Part shown: positions 57,801 through 64,000 of the stretch, in pieces
Layout of the letters: each line of letters begins with the position of its first letter
Numbering within the stretch: the first letter of the stretch is position 1
Assembly (NCBI GenBank): GCA_934660965.1
Contig: CAKUIM010000002.1
Coordinates: 1-64,000 of the forward strand
Direction: 5' to 3'
DNA from: an uncultured Oscillospiraceae bacterium
Lineage (GTDB): Bacteria; Bacillota; Clostridia; Oscillospirales; Oscillospiraceae
Length of the DNA stretch: 64,000 bases
Translations under genes and position numbers: made by a program
The notes under the pieces: generated by a model
The model's database searches: none
What the model was told of the DNA's origin: nothing
Seen by the model: only the letters and a program-made list of their open reading frames with translations

Positions 57801-60800
57801 TTACTTAACCTTGATGGTCATGAGCAGCTCGCCGGCCTTGACGCTGGTGCCCTCCTTGATGAGCACCTGATCCACCACGCCGGCCATCCGGGCCACCACG
57901 GAGGTCTCCATCTTCATGGCCTCGATGACGGCCAGGACCTGGTTTTCCTCCACGGCGTCGCCGGGCTTGACGTTGATCTTGGACACCATGCCGGGGATGG
58001 AGGAGCCCACCTGGCTCTTGTCCTCGGGGTCGGCCAGCACCACGTTCTTGCCCTTGGCGGCGGCGCGCTTGTCGGGCACGGCCACCTCGCGGCGCATGCC
58101 GTTGAGCTCGAAGTTGACGGTGCGGGTGCCGTCGTCGTTCTGGTCGCCCAGGCCCAGGTAACGGATAACCAGGGTCTTGCCGTCCTCAATGTTGATCTTG
58201 TTGGTCTCGCCGATGGCCATGCCGTTGAAGAACACATGGCTGCCCATGCGCATGATGTAGCCGTACTCCTGGCGGTGCTTGCGGTAGTCCTCATACACCT
58301 TGGGGAACAGGCAGTAGGCCAGCATGGCGCGCATGTTGATGATGTCGTCGCCCATAAACTTCTGCATCTCGGCGCGGACCTGCTCGAAATCCACGGGGGA
58401 CAGCAGCTCGCCGGGGCGGCAGGTGATGGGCTTTTCGCCCTTGAGCACCACCTCCTGGAGGCCCTCCGGCTGGAAGCCCCAGGCGGGCTGGCCCATCATG
58501 CCCTTGAAGTAGGACACCACGGAGTCCGGGAAGGACAGGCTCCGGCCCCGTTCGATGATGTTCTCGGCCGTTAGGTCGTTCTGCACCATGAAGATGGCAA
58601 GGTCGCCCACCATCTTGGAGGACGGGGTGACCTTCACGATGTCGCCCAGCATCTCGTTGACGGTGCGGTACATCTCCTTGACCTCCTCAAAGCGGGGGCC
58701 GAGGCCCAGGGACACCACCTGGGGATAGAGGTTGGTGTACTGGCCGCCGGGAATCTCGTAGCGGTAGATGTCGGTGGTGGGGCTACGGAGACCCTCGTCG
58801 AAGTTCTTGTAGCGCAGGCGCACGTCTGCCCAGTAGTTATCCAGGCGCTGAATCTCCCGCAGGTCAAGGCCGGTGTCCCGCTCCTGGCCCTCCAGGGCGG
58901 CCACCACGGCAGAGAGGGAGGGCTGGCTGGTGAGGCTGGAGAGGGAGGCGGTGGCACAGTCCACAATGTCCACCCCGGCCTCGGCGGCCAGCAGATAGGC
59001 GGCCACCTGGTTGCCGGTGGTGTCGTGGGTGTGCAGGTGGATGGGCAGGCCCACCTCCTGCTTGAGGGCGGTGACCAGCTTCTTGGCGGCATAGGGCTTC
59101 AAGAGACCGGACATGTCCTTGATGCACAGCAGATGCGCGCCCCGGCGCTCCAGCTCCTTGGCCATATCCACATAGTACTGGAGGGTATACTTGTCCCGGC
59201 TGGAGTCCAGAATGTCGCCGGTGTAGCACATGGTGGCCTCCAGGAGCTTGCCCTGGTTCAAGACCTCGTCCATGGCCACTTCCATGGCGGGAATCCAGTT
59301 GAGAGAGTCGAACACGCGGAACACGTCGATGCCGGAGCGGGCGGACTCCTTCACGAACTCCCGCACCAGATTGTCGGGGAAGTTGGCGTAGCCCACGGTG
59401 TTGGAGCCGCGCAGCAGCATCTGGAAGGGGATGTTGGGGATGGCCTGGCGCAGCTTGTCAAGGCGCTCCCAGGGGGACTCATGGAGAAAGCGGTAGGCGG
59501 TATCGAAGGTTGCGCCGCCCCACATCTCCAGGGAGAAGCAGTCGTTGAGGATCTCGGCCACGCCGTCGGCGCCCTTGACAAGGTCGCGGGTGCGCATGCG
59601 GGTGGAGAGCAGGGACTGGTGGGCATCGCGCATGGTGGTGTCGGTGATGAGCAGCTTCTTCTGGCCCAGCACCCAGTCCCGCACCGCCTCGGGGCCCTTG
59701 GCGTCCAGCAGCTGCTTGAGGCCGCAAAGCGGCTTGCCCGTAGGCGTAGGGAAGCGAGGCGTGTCGTACTGGTGGCGCTCGGTGTCGGGGTTATCCACCT
59801 GGATCTGGGCGATGTACTTGAGCACCTTGGTGGCGCGGTCCCGGCTGTTCTCAATGTCGAAGAGCTCGGGGGTATCGTCGATGAACTTGGTGTGGCAGGC
59901 GCCGGCATGGAAGGCCGGGTGGACCAGGATGTTGGTGATGAAGGGGATGTTGGTCTTGACGCCGCGGACATGCTCCTCGCTCACCGCGCGGGCGGCCCGG
60001 CGGCAGGCGCCCTCGAAGGTGTTGTCCCAGGAGGTGACCTTCACCAGCAGCGAGTCGTAGTAGGGGGAGATGACCGTGCCCGCCGCGGCATTTCCGCCGT
60101 CCAGCCGGACGCCGAAGCCGCCGCCGGAGCGGTAGGCGGTAATCTTGCCGGTATCGGGGGCAAAGTTGTTGGCCGGGTCCTCGGTGGTGACGCGGCACTG
60201 GATGGCATAGCCGTTGATGTGCAGGTCCTCCTGCCGGGCAAGGCCAATGCGCTCGTCGGACAGGGGGTGGCCCTCGGCGATGAGCACCTGGGCCCGGACC
60301 AGGTCAACGCCGGTGACCATCTCGGTGACGGTGTGCTCCACCTGGATCCGGGGATTCATCTCGATGAAGTAGTGCTGGCCGGTGCTCTGATCCACCAGGA
60401 ACTCCACGGTGCCGGCGTTGACATAGCCCACGTACTTGGCGATCTTCACCGCATCGGCGCGCAGCGCCTCGATGGTGGCGCGGGGCACAGACCAGGCGGG
60501 GGCGTACTCCACCACCTTCTGGTAGCGGCGCTGGAGGGAGCAGTCGCGCTCGCCCAGGTGCATGACGTTGCCGTGCTCGTCGGCCAGGATCTGCACCTCA
60601 ATGTGCTTGGGCTGCACCAGGAACTTCTCAATGAAGATGTCCTCATTGCCGAAGGCCTTGCGGGCCTCGTTCTTCACAAGCTCGAAGTTGACGCGCACCT
60701 CTTCCTCGCTGTCGCACCGGCGCATGCCGCGGCCGCCGCCGCCGGCAGCGGCCTTGAGGATAATGGGGAAGCCATAGCTCACGGCCTTCTCTACCGCCTC

Positions 60801-61238
60801 GTCCGCGCCCTTGAGGGGCTCGGTGGAGCCGGGGATGATGGGCACGCCGCAGGCGATGGCCGTGGCCTTGGCCGCCAGCTTGTCGCCCATCTGGGCCAGA
60901 ATGTGAGAGGGCGGGCCGATGAATTTGATGCCGCTGTTCTCACAGGCGCGGGCGAAGTCGGCATTTTCAGACAGAAAGCCGTAGCCGGGATGGATGGCGT
61001 CCACCCCGCGGCGCTTGGCAAGATCGATAATCCCCGGAATGTCCAGGTAGGCACCCAGGGGGGACTGGTTCTCACCGATCAGGTAGGCCTCGTCCGCCTT
61101 GATGCGGAAGAGGCTGTTGATGTCCTCGTTGGAGTACATAGCCACGGTGTGCAGCCCCAGGTCGTAGCAGGCGCGGAAGATGCGGATGGCGATCTCGCCG
61201 CGGTTTGCGGCCAGCACTTTGGAAAACTTTTCAGGCAC
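57801..61238 (-). CDS. pyc: Pyruvate carboxylase
   Basis: Biotin enzyme making oxaloacetate from pyruvate and bicarbonate, single-chain form of 1145 residues (full length). Biotin carboxylase domain (about 1-450; GYGFLSENADFARAC, AAGGGGRGMR ATP-grasp loop, EMNPRIQVEHTVTE), carboxyltransferase TIM barrel (about 530-800; DTTMRDAHQSLLSTRMRTRD, LHTHDTTGNQ), allosteric/linker region, and C-terminal biotinyl domain with EAMKMET. It starts at GTG 61238 after GGAGGGG. A near-consensus promoter lies 86-115 bp upstream. It feeds the C4 branch that the nearby fumarase also serves. Confidence 0.97.
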   Translation of the reverse strand: MPEKFSKVLAANRGEIAIRIFRACYDLGLHTVAMYSNEDINSLFRIKADEAYLIGENQSPLGAYLDIPGIIDLAKRRGVDAIHPGYGFLSENADFARACENSGIKFIGPPSHILAQMGDKLAAKATAIACGVPIIPGSTEPLKGADEAVEKAVSYGFPIILKAAAGGGGRGMRRCDSEEEVRVNFELVKNEARKAFGNEDIFIEKFLVQPKHIEVQILADEHGNVMHLGERDCSLQRRYQKVVEYAPAWSVPRATIEALRADAVKIAKYVGYVNAGTVEFLVDQSTGQHYFIEMNPRIQVEHTVTEMVTGVDLVRAQVLIAEGHPLSDERIGLARQEDLHINGYAIQCRVTTEDPANNFAPDTGKITAYRSGGGFGVRLDGGNAAAGTVISPYYDSLLVKVTSWDNTFEGACRRAARAVSEEHVRGVKTNIPFITNILVHPAFHAGACHTKFIDDTPELFDIENSRDRATKVLKYIAQIQVDNPDTERHQYDTPRFPTPTGKPLCGLKQLLDAKGPEAVRDWVLGQKKLLITDTTMRDAHQSLLSTRMRTRDLVKGADGVAEILNDCFSLEMWGGATFDTAYRFLHESPWERLDKLRQAIPNIPFQMLLRGSNTVGYANFPDNLVREFVKESARSGIDVFRVFDSLNWIPAMEVAMDEVLNQGKLLEATMCYTGDILDSSRDKYTLQYYVDMAKELERRGAHLLCIKDMSGLLKPYAAKKLVTALKQEVGLPIHLHTHDTTGNQVAAYLLAAEAGVDIVDCATASLSSLTSQPSLSAVVAALEGQERDTGLDLREIQRLDNYWADVRLRYKNFDEGLRSPTTDIYRYEIPGGQYTNLYPQVVSLGLGPRFEEVKEMYRTVNEMLGDIVKVTPSSKMVGDLAIFMVQNDLTAENIIERGRSLSFPDSVVSYFKGMMGQPAWGFQPEGLQEVVLKGEKPITCRPGELLSPVDFEQVRAEMQKFMGDDIINMRAMLAYCLFPKVYEDYRKHRQEYGYIMRMGSHVFFNGMAIGETNKINIEDGKTLVIRYLGLGDQNDDGTRTVNFELNGMRREVAVPDKRAAAKGKNVVLADPEDKSQVGSSIPGMVSKINVKPGDAVEENQVLAVIEAMKMETSVVARMAGVVDQVLIKEGTSVKAGELLMTIKVK

Positions 61239-61323
61239 GTTCTCCCCTCCAGTTCAAAAATTGATTCCGCCGTTCTTGGCGTTTTATTCTCCGTCACACG
61301 TCAATCGCAATATTTCATGCTCT

Positions 61324-61352
61324 ATTATAGCCGTCCGCCCGTCCATTTGCAA
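61324..61352 (-). promoter_or_regulatory. Promoter of pyc
   Basis: Minus strand TTGCAA (61347-61352), 17 bp, TATAAT (61324-61329). Confidence 0.8.
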
Positions 61353-61424
61353 ATAAAAGGGCGGCGGCGGCGCGAAAATCAGCGGAAAGCCTATCTTTTC
61401 CCCGGCGCTCCCCAGCGCCTTAGC

Positions 61425-61475
61425 AAAAAAGACGAAAGTCCGCCGGACACAAACAGCTCTGTCCGGACAGGCGGG
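61425..61475 (-). terminator. Probable terminator after the MFS gene
   Basis: The minus strand folds CCGCC...CCGGACA against TGTCCGGCGG with a bulge and is followed by TTTCGTCTTTTTT (T6 at 61425-61430). It contains one TGTCCGGACA palindrome (61460-61469), here best explained as stem sequence. Confidence 0.55.
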
Positions 61476-61480
61476 GCGCT

Positions 61481-62701
61481 TCAGCCCGCCTTGGGCCCGG
61501 CCATCAGCCGGGAGATGGCGTAGTACACCGCGATGGACACCGCCGCGGTCACAGCGCCCACGATGAAGGTGAGCGTATAGGCCCCGGTGGCGGCGTACAG
61601 GGCATTGGAGAGGGCGTTGAACACCACCGAGGACAGCCCCAGGGCCAGCATGATGACGCCGTAGTTGGTGCCTGAGCAGCGGGGCCCGAAGAAATCGGTG
61701 GAGGTGGCGGGATTCACCGCCGCCGGGCCGCCGTAGGCAAAGGCGGTGAGGAGCACCACCGCCATATAGGCCCCGCCGGGCACCGCGATGAGCAGCAGCG
61801 CGCACACAATGGTCGCCGCGCACAGCACATACAGCGTGCGGATGCGGCCGAGCATATCGGACAGGGAGGCCATAATGAGCCGGCCGGCGGCGTTGGCAAG
61901 GCCGGTGAGGGACACGCACAGGAAGGCGGCGCTGTCGCTCAGGCCCCGCTCCACCCCCAAATCCTTGATAAGGGGAGTGAGCATGTTCCAGGTGCCGTTG
62001 AAGAGGAAGCAGCCCAGAAACAGCAGCCAGAAAGGCAGGGTGCGGATGGCCTGGGAGAGGGTCTTGGAGCCGTCGTCCCCGCCGGCCTTGGCCTTGGGAA
62101 GGCCCAGGGCGGCAAGATAGCCCGCGTCGGGCAGGGAGATAAACAGGCACGCGAGGATGCCCACCGCCAGGAAGATGATTGCCAGGATGCGCAGTGTCAT
62201 GGAAAGGCCCACCGCGCCCAGCAGCTTTTGAATCACCGGGGAGAACACCACGGTGGAAAGGCCGAAGGCCCCGGCGCCCAGGCCGGAGGCAAAGCCCCGC
62301 TTGTGGGGGAACCACTTCTGAATGCAGGAGAGCACCGCGCCGTAGGCAAAGCCGGAGCCCACCCCCGCCACCAGGCAGTAGGCCAGGTAAAAAAGGGCGA
62401 TGGGGGCGCAGGCGGGCAGGAAGGACGAGATGAGAATGCCGCCGCCGAACAGGCACACACCGGCGATGCACACCGGCTTGGGGCCGATGCGGTCCTGGAG
62501 GATGCCGCCGATGAGGTTGCCGAAGCAGAAGCAGAAGAGCATAAAGGAGGCCACCAGGTTCACGCTGCCGCCGTCCCAGCCGAAAAAGCTGATGGCGGGC
62601 TGCTTGAACACGCTCCACACATACAGAATGCCGACACACAGCTGTACCGCCACGCAGCCGATGACTGCGGGCAGCATACGATTCTTTCCGGATTTTGCCA
62701 T
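61481..62701 (-). CDS. OxlT-like major facilitator superfamily transporter
   Basis: A 12-helix MFS carrier of 406 residues in the oxalate/formate antiporter-like (monocarboxylate) subfamily. Seen: first helix AVIGCVAVQLCVGILYVWSV, motif-A-like loop GGILQDRIGPKPVCIAG, GVGSGFAYGAVLSCIQKWFP and HKRGFASGLGAGAFGL (characteristic of this subfamily), and the repeat counterpart GRLIMASLSDMLGRIRTLYV. Substrate unknown, perhaps a small carboxylate. ATG 62701 follows GAGAGG. A TATAAT at 62843-62848 (minus strand) may be its -10. Confidence 0.88.
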   Translation of the reverse strand: MAKSGKNRMLPAVIGCVAVQLCVGILYVWSVFKQPAISFFGWDGGSVNLVASFMLFCFCFGNLIGGILQDRIGPKPVCIAGVCLFGGGILISSFLPACAPIALFYLAYCLVAGVGSGFAYGAVLSCIQKWFPHKRGFASGLGAGAFGLSTVVFSPVIQKLLGAVGLSMTLRILAIIFLAVGILACLFISLPDAGYLAALGLPKAKAGGDDGSKTLSQAIRTLPFWLLFLGCFLFNGTWNMLTPLIKDLGVERGLSDSAAFLCVSLTGLANAAGRLIMASLSDMLGRIRTLYVLCAATIVCALLLIAVPGGAYMAVVLLTAFAYGGPAAVNPATSTDFFGPRCSGTNYGVIMLALGLSSVVFNALSNALYAATGAYTLTFIVGAVTAAVSIAVYYAISRLMAGPKAG

Positions 62702-63194
62702 ACTTGTTCCTCTCTCTTTTTCGCAGGATTTTTCTGTTCCGGGGCCGTTCTCCCTGCACCCGGGGCGGCGGACAGAGCCCCGCAGACGCGGTCCCACCGG
62801 CATACAGATATAAAAATATGCCCCGTACCCGGGGCACGCCACATTATAAATACAAGATACCACATTTTCTCCGCCCTGCATAGAGCGAAAATGCAAAATT
62901 CAGGCAATTCCTGTGCATGATTATTCGTTGTTCTTTCCCTTCTTCTGCCGGAGCTTCCGGGAACATTTTTCCCGCCTGATCCCGCCTTTTCGTGAAAAAG
63001 ACGACTTTTGGGGGCATACTAACGGCAGTTTCCTATTTCTCTTCCCTTTACAGGAACCGAAAACCATGCTATCATGTGATACAAGAGAACAATTTTCGCA
63101 GCGCTGGCGCACCGTCCCGGCCCGTCGGGCGTGTGCCGGTTTTTTCTGCCCGGTGCCCCATGGGCACCGAAACAAAGGAGGCTATCGTTCCCCT
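62702..63194. other. Intergenic region between divergent MFS and MBL-fold genes
   Basis: No coding sequence is supported in these 493 bp. It holds a possible -10 (TATAAT, 62843-62848) and a hairpin TGCCCC/GGGGCA (62819-62836) in the MFS leader, an AT-richer stretch, and TTTACA (63048-63053) with TATCAT (63070-63075) as a candidate promoter (16-bp spacer) for the MBL-fold gene. Confidence 0.5.
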
Positions 63195-64000
63195 ATGCCT
63201 GTTTCATGGACCTATATCACCGGCCATACGTCCTGCGCGGACGTGGCCCACGCCCTTGTAGGCATTTACGAGCTCGCCCCCGGCAGAGTCGTCCTCATCG
63301 ACTCCGGCGGCCGGCCCAGCAAAGAATTCCTGGATGGACTTCGCAGCCGCGGCCTCACTGTGCGGGCCATCATCTGCACCCACCTGCACATCGATCATGT
63401 GGCCAACAACCGCGCCCTCATCGAGCGCGACGGTGCGGAGCTCTTCGCCTATGAGGACAATGTGAACTACTTCAATCACACCGCCCTCTCCACCGACTGG
63501 AGGTTCATCGGCGGCCCGCCCACCAAGTGCCCCATTACCGTCATCCCCAGCGGCTCTTCCTTTGTGGAGGTGGACGGCGCGCGCTTCGGCATCCTGCCCA
63601 CCCCGGGCCACATTCCCGGCCACACGGCAATCATCACCCCCGACGGGGTGTGCCATCTGGGCGACGCGGTCATGTCCGGCAAGGACCTCTCCCGGGCCAA
63701 GATGCCCTATATGCTGGACGTGGACGAGGCGGTGGTCAGCATGGAGGCCGTCCGGGAGACCGATTACCCCTTCTACCTGGTGTCCCACTGCGGCATCTTT
63801 ACCCGGGAGGAAATGCCGGCCATGGTGGACGAGAACATCCAGAAGGAGCTGGACATCTACGACCTGCTGCGCTCTATCGCCGTGGAGCCCATGGAGATGG
63901 AGGAGCTTGTCACCCGCTTTATGGACGCCGCCGACATCCACACCAAGTTCTCCATCGCCCAGGAGGCCACCCGCAGCACCTGCCGGGCCCGGGTGTACGG
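63195..64000 (+). CDS. Metallo-beta-lactamase-fold hydrolase (C-terminus beyond the window)
   Basis: The frame is open from ATG 63195 to the window end (268 codons, no stop). The zinc-binding motif THLHIDHV (about 74-81) matches HxHxDH, with further ligands in TPGHIPGHTA and HLGDAVMSG, and VSHCGIF near residue 200. The quorum-quenching lactonase/glyoxalase II-like group is possible but not decided. AAAGGAGG lies 13 bases before the ATG, slightly far. Function unknown. Confidence 0.85.
   Translation, partial: MPVSWTYITGHTSCADVAHALVGIYELAPGRVVLIDSGGRPSKEFLDGLRSRGLTVRAIICTHLHIDHVANNRALIERDGAELFAYEDNVNYFNHTALSTDWRFIGGPPTKCPITVIPSGSSFVEVDGARFGILPTPGHIPGHTAIITPDGVCHLGDAVMSGKDLSRAKMPYMLDVDEAVVSMEAVRETDYPFYLVSHCGIFTREEMPAMVDENIQKELDIYDLLRSIAVEPMEMEELVTRFMDAADIHTKFSIAQEATRSTCRARVY

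Noticed and set aside
61443..61469. Further TGTCCGG/CCGGACA sites downstream of the MFS gene
   Set aside because: They form the arms of a probable terminator hairpin followed by T6 and lie 3' of the gene, so regulatory binding is the less likely explanation.
59025..61523. 832-codon open frame on the plus strand opposite pyc
   Set aside because: Shadow of pyruvate carboxylase; no recognisable domain and no ribosome site.

Overview
The window is strongly G+C rich. It carries spo0A, spoIVB, spoIIE, yabP, yabQ and divIC, an ilv operon under a T-box, and sigma-A promoters close to consensus. This points to a spore-forming, high-GC member of the Clostridia, most likely Oscillospiraceae-like (inference; no rRNA is present). 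No tRNA, rRNA, insertion sequence, prophage or CRISPR array was seen. Most apparent long reading frames opposite real genes are GC-driven shadows.

Layout. 1-1775: two-subunit L-serine dehydratase (sdaAB-sdaAA), preceded by a duplicated copy of its own leader and first codons. 1788-3249: a 70-residue unknown, a membrane protein and a DUF1540 protein. 3388-9704: consensus promoter, isoleucine-type T-box, then ilvB-ilvN-ilvC-ilvD (branched-chain amino acid synthesis) and a nitroreductase; the 3' end of ilvC is duplicated downstream. 9807-14880 (minus): Na/Pi cotransporter with PhoU domain, and an xpaC-telA-TPM-glycine-rich operon with a MerR-like promoter. 15005-17836: threonine ammonia-lyase (supplies 2-oxobutyrate to the ilv pathway), rpe, recR.

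17752-29899 is the most unusual block: a minus-strand operon (dipeptide-type ABC importer, cyclase-family hydrolase, thiolase, HMG-CoA-lyase-like enzyme, CoA-transferase-like protein, remnant of a 3-hydroxyacyl-CoA dehydrogenase). It is driven from a near-perfect sigma-54 promoter and faces a divergent sigma-54 activator gene. Between them lies an array of about ten TGTCCGG/CCGGACA half-sites. Two of the enzymes appear to lack the usual catalytic residue, so the operon may do undescribed chemistry on an imported peptide or acyl conjugate, or may be decaying.

30031-34638: glnS, a HAD hydrolase, an AAG-type DNA glycosylase, an EamA transporter and a DUF6512-like membrane protein. 34905-36925: spoIVB-spo0A, with paired 0A boxes between them and a probable frameshift at the 5' end of spoIVB. 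36984-40064 (minus): Crp-type regulator plus a nitrate/taurine-type ABC importer. 40322-49704: LCP cell-wall ligase, ridA, spoIIE (minus), dusB, ECF sigma/anti-sigma pair, PMT-type mannosyltransferase, rpiB. 49764-55118: SLH-domain protein and a large xpaC paralogue (minus), a VanW-family protein and DUF2461. 55177-61238 (minus): lone fumarase alpha subunit, S1-domain protein, divIC, yabQ and yabP (sigma-E promoter), and pyruvate carboxylase. 61481-64000: OxlT-like MFS transporter and a metallo-beta-lactamase-fold protein cut by the window end.

Metabolically, serine dehydratase, pyruvate carboxylase, acetolactate synthase and threonine ammonia-lyase all meet at pyruvate/2-oxobutyrate, as expected for an amino-acid-fermenting anaerobe.
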